Notes: generated by a model from the letters alone, not told the origin. Shown: positions 1 to 8,527, numbered from the stretch's first letter. The stretch is 64,000 bases of DNA from Ureibacillus aquaedulcis (GCF_030418165.1 NZ_JAUHTQ010000016.1:1-64000); one strand, 5' to 3'. A program made the numbers and translations.

Positions 1-53
1 GTTTTGTCCCAGCCTTTTTAAAGTGGCGGCAATGGCAACAAGGCATTAACTGA

Positions 54-296
54 TTGGTCTTATTTAGATGGCCTTTGTATATTAAAAGATTTTACATACG
101 TTTTATTAGAAATTATTCTCTTCTAATATTCAGATTAAGACCATTACTGGAGCTTTCCATGTGGCAAGCTTCTTTAGGTTTAATTGAACTAAAAGTAGGT
201 ATCACTTGCATGGAAAAGGACATTTTAGCCAATGAACAAAATCGATATATTTTACCTTTCAAACCATCATTTAAGTGGATAGAAGATGTTTCTTAA
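54..296 (+). pseudogene. Possible 3' gene fragment, unknown
   Basis: The second half of this open frame (from about base 145) reads like real protein, ending in a charged and aromatic stretch with residues such as ILPFKPSFKWIEDVS. The first half is basic, AT-rich and unconvincing, and no ribosome binding site precedes the start. It may be the tail of a decayed gene whose upstream part lies in another frame or outside the window. The family is not recognised. Its end runs into the 3' end of the opposing transporter gene. Low confidence. Confidence 0.2.
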
Positions 297-861
297 TTGC
301 CTTTGCAATAGGATATAGAATACAAGCAAAGATGATATTGAAGATGGTAACACTTATCAGATATAAAATGCCACCAATTAAAAATAGAATATCTTTCAGG
401 AATATTCCTGATAGAAAATGGAAAGTACCTACACTAACACACGTACCTATCGTAATTAAGAAAATGCCTACAAAAAACGAATCTTTCTTCTTAAACAGGA
501 ACAAAGCCCCATACACGATGAATGCTGTAATTGGTTTTGACATAAAGCTGGCCACGTACCCGACTGTCATTTGCAAATCGTTTGTAAAAATAGACAAGAA
601 TCCGGAAATCAATGATAAAACAATCACGTTCTTTGTATTCGGAAACAGAATAATGCCAATACACATCATGACAACCAAGATGTCAGGCTCTGAATTGTAC
701 AAGATTCTCGGAATAAATGGGTAAAAAGTGTTCCGCCCAATAATCGCATCCAATCCAAACCCTACCCCCATTAATACAATTAGAAATAAAATATGTCTTA
801 GTTTGATAAATATCTGCTCCTTTCCTAGATGATATCCTTTTATAATATCAAAAATTACCAT
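271..861 (-). CDS. TrpP-like tryptophan transporter family protein
   Basis: A small, very hydrophobic protein of up to 196 residues with about five or six membrane segments. The centre, with a PDILVVMMCIGIIL segment followed by SGFLSIFTNDLQMTVGY and an FMSKPITAFIVYG helix, resembles the Bacillus TrpP substrate-specific membrane component thought to import tryptophan. The function is inferred from family resemblance only. The annotated ATG is preceded by a weak AAGG, while a strong AGGAAAGGAG sits 15 codons inside the frame, just before the point where family members usually begin. No canonical start follows it, so the start is uncertain or has been mutated. The gene stands alone; no TRAP or T-box sequence was recognised upstream. 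Confidence 0.55.
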   Translation of the reverse strand: MVIFDIIKGYHLGKEQIFIKLRHILFLIVLMGVGFGLDAIIGRNTFYPFIPRILYNSEPDILVVMMCIGIILFPNTKNVIVLSLISGFLSIFTNDLQMTVGYVASFMSKPITAFIVYGALFLFKKKDSFFVGIFLITIGTCVSVGTFHFLSGIFLKDILFLIGGILYLISVTIFNIIFACILYPIAKAIKKHLLST

Positions 862-906
862 TCTGTTGTTACCTTATTTTGTTTAATTTAAAACTTACTA
901 GAATTT

Positions 907-1229
907 AAAGTGGTTAGAGAGTTTTCAAATGGGAAGTCTGCATACTTTTTTGGGATTGCGTTTACTATGTGATTTCCTATTTTATTTGACGCTATCGAAA
1001 GCTAAAAGTATGTAAGAATATGAGGTGGCTGAATGGCCGAAGTAACTAGATTAAAGAAGAAGTTTTGTCATAGGGACTACAGAAAAATAATAAAATAAGT
1101 TAACAAAAATAATCTACGAATTTCAAAGTGGCGAGATTATCGAAGAAAGTGGCTAGAATTCGACAAAAAGTGGCTAGATTATTGGGAAAAGTGGCTAGAT
1201 TCTCGCCCAAAGTGGCTAGATTATTAGAA
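907..1229. repeat. 21-bp tandem repeat block (KVARL/KWRDY type) in a 500-bp gene-poor gap
   Basis: Five units begin at 1125, 1146, 1167, 1188 and 1209 with an exact 21-bp period and a core AAAGTGGCTAGATTAT. Degenerate copies appear near 907, 1022 and 1039. Because 21 is a multiple of three, the repeats read as heptads: one frame gives repeated KVARL, another repeated KWRDY or KWLDY. Both frames are open across all five units. A 21-codon ORF with a GAGGTGG ribosome-binding-like site (ATG at 1033, stop at 1096) is in frame with the KWRDY reading, separated by a single TAA. Whether any peptide is made is unknown. Confidence 0.75.
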
Positions 1230-1327
1230 ACTAGCTGGCTACCCCGCTCTTACTAACCAGATCGCCGGCAAAACTAGCTGGCTCGCCACCCAAACTAACT
1301 CCACACCCCCAAACTCACAAAAAAACC

Positions 1328-1352
1328 CCCATCAACATAAAACGTCAATGGG
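1328..1352 (-). terminator. Rho-independent terminator of korA-korB
   Basis: On the minus strand a CCCATTGAC / GTTGATGGG stem of nine pairs (two G-U) with a seven-base loop is followed by a run of seven T. It lies 14 bases beyond the korB stop codon. Confidence 0.8.
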
Positions 1353-1365
1353 AGCTCCTCTATTC

Positions 1366-2232
1366 TTACATAAATTCTTTCACTAAATCGTTGAATTGAC
1401 CTTCGCTTAGGTTCATGTCTAATTCGGATAGTGGTTGTTCTGCGTAGCCTGGTACTTTTTCTTGGTATGATTTTGTTTCTAGGTCTTGGTAGATGATACC
1501 AGTTACTAGGCCTTCTTTTTCCATTACAGTCTGCATGGCTAGTTCTCTATTTTGAGAATCATAGCCTTCGATGTCAGCCAGTTTTGTTAGGTGTTCTTTG
1601 AACCACTCATATGTGTTGACTTTGTTGTATGTTACACATGGGCTGAACACATTGATGAATGAGAATCCTTTATGCTGAATACCGGCTTCGATCAGAGCAG
1701 TCAACTCTTTGATGTCCGTTGAGAAGCCTTGTGCCACGAATGTTGCACCTGCAGATAACGCTACTTCCAATGGTTTTAATGAAGGTTCGATTGCCCCACC
1801 TGGCGTTGATTTCGTGATGAAACCTTGTGCTGAACGTGGAGAAGTTTGCCCTTTTGTTAAACCGTAGATTTGGTTATCCATGACAACGTATGTCACATCG
1901 ATGTTACGGCGGATCGCATGAACAGTATGTGCCATCCCGATGGCAAATCCATCTCCGTCTCCACCTGACGCGATAACGTTAAGATCGCGGTTTGCCATTT
2001 TAAGGCCTTGTGCGATTGGTAACGCACGGCCGTGAATTCCGTGGAATCCGTATGAGTTGATGTACCCGGCGATACGGCCAGAACAGCCGATCCCGGCAAC
2101 GACTGCTAATTCGTGTGGCTCGATGCCGACATTAGCTGCTGCACGCTGAATTGCCGCTTGTACTGAGAAGTCACCGCAGCCTGGGCACCAGTTCGGTTTC
2201 ACTGAGTTACGAAAATCCTTAAAAGTTGCCAT
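1366..2232 (-). CDS. korB: 2-oxoacid:ferredoxin oxidoreductase, beta subunit
   Basis: Thiamine-diphosphate subunit of a two-subunit 2-oxoacid (probably 2-oxoglutarate):ferredoxin oxidoreductase, which oxidatively decarboxylates the keto acid to an acyl-CoA and reduces ferredoxin in the cytoplasm. Cys16, Cys19 (WCPGCGD) and Cys50 (GIGCSGR) are typical iron-sulfur ligands. The TPP-binding region with GGDGDGF lies near residue 90, followed by NQIYGLTKGQTSPRS. Length 288 is normal for the family. Its ATG overlaps the korA stop codon by one base (TAATG), so the pair is translationally coupled and ends at a terminator. In related Bacillales this pair lies near spoVS, as here. 2-Oxoglutarate rather than pyruvate is inferred from the family. 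Confidence 0.93.
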   Translation of the reverse strand: MATFKDFRNSVKPNWCPGCGDFSVQAAIQRAAANVGIEPHELAVVAGIGCSGRIAGYINSYGFHGIHGRALPIAQGLKMANRDLNVIASGGDGDGFAIGMAHTVHAIRRNIDVTYVVMDNQIYGLTKGQTSPRSAQGFITKSTPGGAIEPSLKPLEVALSAGATFVAQGFSTDIKELTALIEAGIQHKGFSFINVFSPCVTYNKVNTYEWFKEHLTKLADIEGYDSQNRELAMQTVMEKEGLVTGIIYQDLETKSYQEKVPGYAEQPLSELDMNLSEGQFNDLVKEFM

Positions 2233-3971
2233 TAGTCAAGCAGCTCCTTTACTTTATTTTCTAGCTCACGAGGCAGGAACGGCGTACCGTCATATTTCGT
2301 GATGCTTTGTGTTTTGTTGTGACCGCCGATATTCATTTTCATGATATTCGCCAATTGAGATGTTTTGTTGTTTTCCACAACGATTACTTTCTTCGCACGA
2401 TTTACTAATGCAGCCATTTCATCGGATGGGAATGGGAATAGTAAACGAATGTGTGCATGGTTTACTTTCACGCCTTCATTATTTAGACGTTCCTGCACTT
2501 CTTCAAGTGCTCCGCGAGTCGAGTTGAAACCTACTAGTAACACGTCTGCGTCATCATGAGGTGCATTCACGTGAACTGGCTTATTAAAGTTAAGCTTTTC
2601 CAGCTTGCGGAAACGCTTGTCCATTTGCACTTCACGATTTCCTGCAGATTCACTTGGTTTACCTGTTTCGTCATGCTCAACCCCAGTAACATGGTGAATT
2701 CCGTTTGCAGTACCCGGGAACACACGTGTCGAAACACCGTCTTCCGTGTTTTCGTAACGTTTGAAGTAATCTTTGTTTTCAACTGGCTCAAGCTCGTCTT
2801 CCACGATTTTCCCGCGGCGAATTTCGATTTTACTGTAATCAAATGGTTCAGTCGTTTGTTTACCAAGTGATAATTGTAAATCTGTCATAATGATGACAGG
2901 TAATTGTAGTTCTTCAGCAATGTTAAATGCCTGGATTGTGTCATAGAAGGCTTCTTCCAAAGTCGATGGTGCAATAACCACTTTTGGAATTTCCCCGTGT
3001 GTACCGTAGAACATCGCCATTAAGTCCGATTGCTCTTGTTTTGTTGGTAGACCAGTAGAAGGACCGCCACGTTGTGTGTCCACAATGACCAATGGCTGCT
3101 CTGTCATACCTGATAAGCCGATTGCTTCCATCATCAGTGATAGACCAGGGCCGGCTGAAGCTGTGAATGAACGGACACCACCATAGTTAGCACCGATTGC
3201 CATTGTTGCTGCCGCGATTTCATCTTCTGTCTGGATAACCGCTCCACCGAATTTCGGTAGCTTTTTGATTAAGTACTCCATGATTTCTGAAGCAGGTGTA
3301 ATCGGATAAGCTGCCATGAAACGTGATCCTGCTGCCAGGGCACCTAAAGCGATTGCATCGTTCCCGATCATGAACATACGGCGTTTGCCATCAGCAGGAG
3401 CTAGTTCCCACTCGCCAACGCGCTCACCTAGAAGCTCACTCATCGCGTCATAGCCTTTTTGGATCGCTTCCATGTTTTTCTTCACGACTTCTTCGCCTTT
3501 TCGGCCGAAAATTTCATCGACAACGCCTTGGAAAACAGTCGTATCCAATTTTAATAAGGCTGCAGTTGAACCGATGGCAACCATGTTTTTCATCAATGAC
3601 GTTCCTAATTCCGATGCAATTTCAGTGAATGGAACGATGAATAATGGTGCTTTCGAATCTTCAGGCTTAACCGGATTAAACTTCGCATCGGCTAAAATAA
3701 TGCTGCTTTCCGTAAGTTCTTTATAGTTAACTTCAATAGTTTCTTGGTCGAATGCTACTAATATATCTAAATCGTCCGCGATTGAACGAACTTCTGTTGG
3801 ACGAACTGTGATTTTATTATTCGTATGGCCACCTTTAATGCGTGAAGAGAAATGACGGTAACCGTAAAGGTGGTAACCCAGACGATTCATGGCCATTGAG
3901 AAAATTTCACCAGTACTCTCAATACCTTCACCTTGCTGCCCACCGACTTTCCATGAAAGCTGATGTAACAT
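2232..3971 (-). CDS. korA: 2-oxoacid:ferredoxin oxidoreductase, fused gamma-alpha subunit
   Basis: Partner of KorB. Residues 1-190 form the gamma-type domain (start MLHQLSWKVGGQQGEGIES), and about 200-430 the pyrimidine-binding alpha domain with AAYPITPASEIMEYL and the SAGPGLSLMMEAIGL segment; the C-terminal third is the transketolase-C-like domain ending near HLPRELENKVKELLD-type sequence. The 579-residue length matches the fused gamma-alpha arrangement of Bacillales. An AAGGAG site eight bases before the ATG fixes the start. It is the first gene of the two-gene operon. The divergent upstream gap to the protease gene carries a hairpin but no obvious promoter could be assigned. Confidence 0.92.
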   Translation of the reverse strand: MLHQLSWKVGGQQGEGIESTGEIFSMAMNRLGYHLYGYRHFSSRIKGGHTNNKITVRPTEVRSIADDLDILVAFDQETIEVNYKELTESSIILADAKFNPVKPEDSKAPLFIVPFTEIASELGTSLMKNMVAIGSTAALLKLDTTVFQGVVDEIFGRKGEEVVKKNMEAIQKGYDAMSELLGERVGEWELAPADGKRRMFMIGNDAIALGALAAGSRFMAAYPITPASEIMEYLIKKLPKFGGAVIQTEDEIAAATMAIGANYGGVRSFTASAGPGLSLMMEAIGLSGMTEQPLVIVDTQRGGPSTGLPTKQEQSDLMAMFYGTHGEIPKVVIAPSTLEEAFYDTIQAFNIAEELQLPVIIMTDLQLSLGKQTTEPFDYSKIEIRRGKIVEDELEPVENKDYFKRYENTEDGVSTRVFPGTANGIHHVTGVEHDETGKPSESAGNREVQMDKRFRKLEKLNFNKPVHVNAPHDDADVLLVGFNSTRGALEEVQERLNNEGVKVNHAHIRLLFPFPSDEMAALVNRAKKVIVVENNKTSQLANIMKMNIGGHNKTQSITKYDGTPFLPRELENKVKELLD

Positions 3972-4367
3972 AATAACAACTCCTTAAAAACGGTTTTTAT
4001 ATCTTTTTTCCTTCACTAGTTTAACACGAACATTTCCCATTAACTATCGGAAAAACTTGCTTTATCGAAAATCAGACCTTTGACGGAAAGTAAATTTCAT
4101 GAAATCGCCCATCCTTCATTGCCTTGAATAAAAGAAAATTAATATAAAACTATTAAATTAGGGTACCCCCATAAAAGAAGGACAAACACATTTAAAATCA
4201 ATTTGCCTATATGGAAACGTATAGGCATGAGAGGATGTTCCCTTGTTGCCTTTATTACGATATTACTAATTTACCTTGGATTCCCATTTCACCTTCATAC
4301 AAGCAGCATTTCTGTTAAAATGGAAAAGAAAGGTTAAGTTAGAAAAGTAGTGGAAGGAGTTGTAATT
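3972..4367. other. Divergent intergenic region with a hairpin
   Basis: This 396-bp gap separates korA and the protease gene, which are transcribed away from each other, so promoters for both must lie here. A perfect eight-pair stem TGCCTATA (4204-4211) / TATAGGCA (4220-4227) with an eight-base loop is the only clear structure. It lacks a T tract and lies about 140 bases before the protease start. A TTAAAAT -10-like sequence is present near 4314. No coding sequence was seen. Confidence 0.4.
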
Positions 4368-5687
4368 ATGTATTGTTCAAATTGTGGGAGTAAATTAGAA
4401 GCTGAAGCAAAGTTTTGTAATGCTTGCGGCCAAAACACCCACAATAATCGTTCAAAAAAAACCTGGTTAATTTTCGGGGTTATAACTTCTTTAATAACAA
4501 TTGTCTTCATCGGTTTTGCGATCGCAAGCTTTATAACAAATACAAAACAAGAAACTGCAATTGAAGAAAACACCGAAAAAGATTCAGCCACTCCATCACA
4601 AACCCCATTGGAGAACCAAGAGTCCCAAAAAGAAAAAACACAAATAATCAAAGAATCGATGCCGAAAGTATTCACGATTTTAACGACTGATGGGCAAGGT
4701 TCCGGCTTTCTTTATCAGGATGGTGGGTATATCGTAACTAATGCGCACGTCGTAGCCGGTTATACAGATGTCACCGTGCGTAATCACGATGGCGAAGAAT
4801 CTCCGGCAAAAGTGATTGGCGTTTCCAACATTTCAGATGTTGCCATTTTGAAATCGGAAGAATATGCACAAACAGCCCCTCTCTTGCTTGAGATGGAGCA
4901 AACCGACATCGGGACGGAAGTAATTGCGATCGGCAGTCCCCAAGGATTCGAAAATTCCGCTTCTATTGGCTATTTAACAGGCACTGAGCGTAATATCGAA
5001 TACGACTTTGTATATGAGGAACTTTACCAATTTGATGCACAAATTGACCAAGGAAGCAGTGGCGGCCCCCTTCTTGATGCGACAACGGGAAAAGTAATCG
5101 GCATAAACTCTTTGCTATACACCTATAATGCAAGTTTCGGTTTTTCCATTCCATTGTATAAAGTTGCCGACCTCATCAATGAATGGATAACAACGCCCAT
5201 GAACGAAACGCAAATTGCGGAAGTCTATGATGCCTATCATGAATTTATTTATTCCGAGCCTGCAGCTGAAGGCGAAGATGCATATTATGATGACTATTAC
5301 GAAGAAGATTATGGCGGGAATTACACATTTGATGAAGAATCCCTCTCAAATTTTGTGATAGCTTTCCGGGACTACTATGAATCTGCGCTTTACTACGAGG
5401 ATTTCTATTGGATTCAGGATATGCTTGTACCAGATAGCACTGTCTATTGGGATCTAGAAGCATACATTAATGAAATTGCGGGGCAGGGCAATGAATTCTA
5501 TTTTATCTCGAACACAATTACAGATGTTGAAATATTCGAAGATTATGCCATCGTCACTTCAAACGAAGAAGTTGATTTTTACGATGCTTTAGGTGATTAC
5601 ACATACTTCAATAATGATGTGGAATATACCGTTGTCATCACAGAAGACGGTTACTACCAAATAAAAGAAGTTACTACATTAAATTAA
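4368..5687 (+). CDS. Membrane-anchored zinc-ribbon trypsin-like serine protease (HtrA-like)
   Basis: A 439-residue protein with a short cytoplasmic zinc ribbon (Cys3, Cys6, Cys17, Cys20), one membrane helix at about 32-56, a low-complexity linker, then an extracytoplasmic chymotrypsin-fold protease domain. The catalytic triad is visible as His127 (TNAHVV), Asp157 (SDVAIL) and Ser231 (GSSGGPL). No PDZ domain follows; instead an acidic, tyrosine-rich linker leads to an NTF2-like C-terminal domain near 320-439. The start is set at 4368 because GGAAGGAGT lies just upstream; the earlier GTG at 4350 is part of that site. A surface protein quality-control or processing role is inferred; the substrate is unknown. 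It stands alone between korA and the convergent spoVS. Confidence 0.85.
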   Translation: MYCSNCGSKLEAEAKFCNACGQNTHNNRSKKTWLIFGVITSLITIVFIGFAIASFITNTKQETAIEENTEKDSATPSQTPLENQESQKEKTQIIKESMPKVFTILTTDGQGSGFLYQDGGYIVTNAHVVAGYTDVTVRNHDGEESPAKVIGVSNISDVAILKSEEYAQTAPLLLEMEQTDIGTEVIAIGSPQGFENSASIGYLTGTERNIEYDFVYEELYQFDAQIDQGSSGGPLLDATTGKVIGINSLLYTYNASFGFSIPLYKVADLINEWITTPMNETQIAEVYDAYHEFIYSEPAAEGEDAYYDDYYEEDYGGNYTFDEESLSNFVIAFRDYYESALYYEDFYWIQDMLVPDSTVYWDLEAYINEIAGQGNEFYFISNTITDVEIFEDYAIVTSNEEVDFYDALGDYTYFNNDVEYTVVITEDGYYQIKEVTTLN

Positions 5688-5734
5688 AAGAATAACAGCG
5701 TCCTGTATTTTTCGCACGCTGCTCCTAAAAAAAA

Positions 5735-5796
5735 CACCTCGAACCCAAAATGGTCGAGGTGAAATTTTTCTGGTTAATTTCCCCTGAAAATTAACC
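5735..5796. terminator. Two hairpins after the protease gene
   Basis: A stem CACCTCGA / TCGAGGTG (5735-5761) is flanked by an A8 run and a T5 run, so it can end transcription from either strand. A second perfect nine-pair stem, GGTTAATTT / AAATTAACC (5772-5796), follows. With the spoVS terminator they form three successive hairpins between convergent genes. Confidence 0.7.
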
Positions 5797-5805
5797 ACAA
5801 AAAAA

Positions 5806-5839
5806 CTCTTACCAACCAGCTTTCGCCAATTAGTAAGAG
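5806..5839 (-). terminator. Terminator of spoVS
   Basis: On the minus strand CTCTTAC pairs with GTAAGAG around a 20-base loop and is followed by seven T. It lies just after the spoVS stop codon. Confidence 0.75.
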
Positions 5840-5856
5840 CCTTAACTTAACTCTGC

Positions 5857-6123
5857 TTATCGAGTTCTTTTTTCAACCACTAACTTTAATGCCGTACGAT
5901 CCTCACCAGCGATCGTAATATCTGCGAACGCGGGTGCACAAATTAAGTCCGTGCCACTTGGTGCAACGAAACCGCGTGCAATCGCTACTGCCTTAACTGC
6001 CTGATTTAATGCACCTGCACCTACAGCTTGCATTTCTGCATACCCTTGCTCTCGAATAACAGCAACAAGTGCACCTGCAACAGAATTTGGATTAGAGCGA
6101 GACGATACTTTTAATGAATCCAC
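5857..6123 (-). CDS. spoVS: Stage V sporulation protein S
   Basis: A small Alba-like protein needed for normal spore coat and cortex formation in Bacillus subtilis. The segment GAGALNQAVKAVAIARGF and the following APSGTDLICAPAF match the very conserved SpoVS core, and the 88-residue length is within two of the usual 86. Translation begins at a GTG: GGAGG lies seven bases upstream, while an overlapping ATG is out of frame. The gene has its own terminator. It is the best single indicator that the organism forms endospores. Near-neighbour ymdB fits the conserved rny-ymdB-spoVS order, here broken by the DUF4886 gene. Confidence 0.97.
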   Translation of the reverse strand: MDSLKVSSRSNPNSVAGALVAVIREQGYAEMQAVGAGALNQAVKAVAIARGFVAPSGTDLICAPAFADITIAGEDRTALKLVVEKRTR

Positions 6124-6377
6124 ATTTATTCCTCCCCATATTTGCTATATTAGATGTTGAATGAAGCATTCGATTAAGTGGGCATTCATTCAAAGGACTT
6201 CAACTTAGTGTCCGTATCACAGTTTATGATGCTAAAGAGCAAAATAGAATCGCAGGCCATCCATATTGAAGGGCAAAACGAAACTATTTTTCTAGTTTTT
6301 TTGCATTTCTTCTACCCGGTTCTTATGGCCTTCCAAAAAAGAACGAAAAAATCACGCAAAAAACGGCTATAAAAAAA

Positions 6378-6403
6378 CACCTCCATGTCTAATGCATGGG
6401 GTG
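6378..6403 (-). terminator. Terminator of the DUF4886 gene
   Basis: Minus-strand stem CACCCCATG / CATGGAGGTG with a short loop followed by seven T, 12 bases beyond the stop codon of the upstream gene. Confidence 0.75.
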
Positions 6404-6414
6404 CAGTTCAAGCC

Positions 6415-7308
6415 TTATTGCTCCAGATACTCGATTTCTGTTACATGGAATGGTTTTTTAACCGCTTCCTTCGCAGCCAATTTCGCTAAATAGGCTTGTT
6501 CTTCCGTAATCTCTTCCGGTTTATAGGTCACATCCTTGAAAAGATCCTTTCCGTGGGCCTCGGCAATGAATGTTTCAAACAAAACCAAACCTCCAATATA
6601 ATCGCCAAGAACGCCTAAATGATGCCCATCTGCCGTTAATTCATCGTCAAAGTCGTTCAATAGTGCATGTGAGCGGGCATTCTGAATCGCCGTGCCTGTT
6701 GGAAGGACGGTTGAAATGCCATGATTAGTCATTGCCTTTTGAGAAGCCGCGACAATAGCACGATACATGGTGGATTGGTTCCTTCCATAGTGAGGGAAAA
6801 ATTTGTTGGTTGAATGATTGGAATAAGCCCAAGTCATATGTAATGTCAATGTGGCATCCGGATTTTTAACATATGAGCCTATATAGTTCATCAATTTCCC
6901 CAAATACGGATTGTATGTCCGATAAATCCCCGATTTCCCGGAAGTTTGCTGAAGTGTTATGTAATCCCATTCTTCATCCACCAATCCGTCTTTTAGCGAG
7001 ACACGCTCTCGATCTTCAATTTTCCATTCACCATTGAAAATTAATTTTTTCTGGTATTGATATGATTTTCGTGAACCTGCCGCTTGCTTCCAATGACCCT
7101 CCAGCGATTCTCCACTGCGGTATAGATTTCCCACAACGACATCCACCCCTGCTGAATTCGCAATTTCTTCGATTTCGGTTTGAATATCCTGGGAGAAGGA
7201 ATTGCCGATCGACAAAATCTTGATTGTTTCCGCGTCGGCCATTGCCGGCTTAAGGAAAAGGAATAAAAACATGAGTGAAAATAAAATAATTTTGTACAAC
7301 AACCTCAC
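6415..7308 (-). CDS. Secreted DUF4886 / SGNH-hydrolase-like protein
   Basis: A 297-residue exported protein. Residues 1-25 form a signal peptide ending in PAMADA. The mature part begins with the SGNH-hydrolase block ILSIGNSFSQD (putative nucleophile Ser37) and carries a TADGHHLG motif near residue 228 that could supply the catalytic Asp and His; this arrangement is that of the DUF4886 family. Substrate unknown, perhaps an acetylated or acylated surface glycan, given the nearby polysaccharide locus. It sits between ymdB and spoVS, where most Bacillales have no gene, and has its own terminator, so it looks like an insertion into a conserved gene order. Confidence 0.8.
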   Translation of the reverse strand: MRLLYKIILFSLMFLFLFLKPAMADAETIKILSIGNSFSQDIQTEIEEIANSAGVDVVVGNLYRSGESLEGHWKQAAGSRKSYQYQKKLIFNGEWKIEDRERVSLKDGLVDEEWDYITLQQTSGKSGIYRTYNPYLGKLMNYIGSYVKNPDATLTLHMTWAYSNHSTNKFFPHYGRNQSTMYRAIVAASQKAMTNHGISTVLPTGTAIQNARSHALLNDFDDELTADGHHLGVLGDYIGGLVLFETFIAEAHGKDLFKDVTYKPEEITEEQAYLAKLAAKEAVKKPFHVTEIEYLEQ

Positions 7309-7406
7309 CTCTGCTTTTTATATTATCCCTTCCTTGCTTTTTCAAACCTGTTTGAGGGATGAAAAAAATGACCAAATCAAAAAGATGATTTGGCCCTGGA
7401 AACAAA

Positions 7407-8204
7407 CTACCCTTGGAACGGATAATCTGCATTAATATAAATACGTTCACACTTTAGCGCTCTTCCTGTTTTGTCATCAATCTCAACAAAGAAACCGCTC
7501 AACACTTCGCGTCCCTCTTTTGGCACCTCGAAGCGAGCAGGCATGTTTGTTTGGAATTTGTAAATGACACTCTCTTTTTTCATGCCTAAAATTTCATCAT
7601 ATGGCCCAGTCATCCCCACATCCGTAATATATGCAGTTCCGCCTGGATAAATTCGGCTATCGGCAGTTTGGACATGCGTATGAGTCCCGACAACTGCTGA
7701 AGCGCGGCCATCCAAGTGCCAGCCCAACGCAATTTTTTCACTTGTCACTTCTGCATGGAAATCGACAAATACTAATGGAGATGTTTTGCGTGCTTCCTCA
7801 ACTAATTTGTCAGCCACAGCAAATGGATCTTCATGCGGTGGCAAGAAAACACGACCATGTAAATTAATAACCGACAATGTCACACCATTCTTCGAGATTT
7901 GAACCATCCCTTTACCAGGTGCTTCCTCCGAAAAGTTGGCAGGGCGAATCAAATATTCCGCATCATCGATAAACTCGAAGATATCTTTATTATCCCAAGT
8001 ATGGTTCCCCATCGTGATAACATCTACACCAACCTGCAACAGTTGTTGGTAAATTTTTTGTGTAATCCCGCGGCCGGCAGCGGCGTTCTCGCCATTGGCA
8101 ATCACGACATCCGCTGCATATTTTCTCTTTAAACGTGGCAGATATTTTTCAACGGCTTCACGGCCAATCGATCCGACAATATCGCCAATAAAAATTACTT
8201 TCAT
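7407..8204 (-). CDS. ymdB: YmdB family metallophosphoesterase
   Basis: A 265-residue cytoplasmic dinuclear-metal phosphodiesterase; the B. subtilis orthologue hydrolyses 2',3'-cyclic nucleotides and affects the choice between motility and biofilm. Metal-binding motifs are all visible: GDIVGSIGR at the N-terminus, ANGENAAAGRG near 38, GNHTWDN near 66, DFHAEVTSEK near 148 and GTHTHVQTAD near 173. The length is typical. In Bacillales it usually follows rny and precedes spoVS; here no rny lies upstream and the polysaccharide locus begins instead. Because B. subtilis YmdB influences exopolysaccharide expression, the proximity is suggestive but could be chance. Confidence 0.93.
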   Translation of the reverse strand: MKVIFIGDIVGSIGREAVEKYLPRLKRKYAADVVIANGENAAAGRGITQKIYQQLLQVGVDVITMGNHTWDNKDIFEFIDDAEYLIRPANFSEEAPGKGMVQISKNGVTLSVINLHGRVFLPPHEDPFAVADKLVEEARKTSPLVFVDFHAEVTSEKIALGWHLDGRASAVVGTHTHVQTADSRIYPGGTAYITDVGMTGPYDEILGMKKESVIYKFQTNMPARFEVPKEGREVLSGFFVEIDDKTGRALKCERIYINADYPFQG

Positions 8205-8318
8205 TTATAAATCACTCTTTCCCACTAAATCAGTCTACTCATTTTAACACTCCCTGCCCCACTTTCGCAAAACAACTCGAAAAAATAAAATCACTAGTGC
8301 AGCTTCGCCCCTAGTGAC

Positions 8319-8435
8319 TCATGTTCTTAACAATCGTGAAATCATCGTAATCCAGCCGAATATCCCCATCCAAAGAGGAATCGACAGTAAAAATGCAATA
8401 AAAATTCCTTTGAAGAAATTCCCTTCCTCTTCCAT
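8319..8435 (-). CDS. Small hydrophobic protein, 38 residues
   Basis: A short reading frame not visible at ordinary length cut-offs. It begins with an acidic stretch (MEEEGNFFKG), continues as one hydrophobic helix of about 20 residues including AFLLSIPLWMGIFGW, and ends with a basic tail, ISRLLRT. That is the pattern of a single-pass membrane microprotein with the N-terminus outside or the tail inside. A GGG-rich but poor ribosome binding site lies 11 bases before the ATG. A longer open frame on the same strand overlaps it but has no membrane helix or protein-like character. Function unknown. Confidence 0.5.
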   Translation of the reverse strand: MEEEGNFFKGIFIAFLLSIPLWMGIFGWITMISRLLRT

Positions 8436-8501
8436 TAGTGTCAAATCCCTTTTTCACTAATCTTTTCCATTGTGAAAAAGGATTATTCATGAAATAAAAA
8501 A

Positions 8502-8527
8502 AGCACCTCACTCTTATGTAAGATGCT
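8502..8527 (-). terminator. Terminator at the end of polysaccharide block 2
   Basis: Minus-strand ten-pair stem AGCATCTTAC / GTGAGGTGCT (three G-U pairs) with a six-base loop and seven T. It lies about 165 bases beyond the FemAB-like gene and probably ends the block that starts at pgi. Confidence 0.8.

Noticed and set aside
1125-1229. CRISPR-like array
   Set aside because: The 21-bp units are contiguous without spacers, so this is a tandem repeat; no cas genes are present.
6178-6372. 64-codon plus-strand frame between spoVS and the DUF4886 gene
   Set aside because: No ribosome site, lysine-rich random composition at its end, and it runs towards the opposing gene's terminator.
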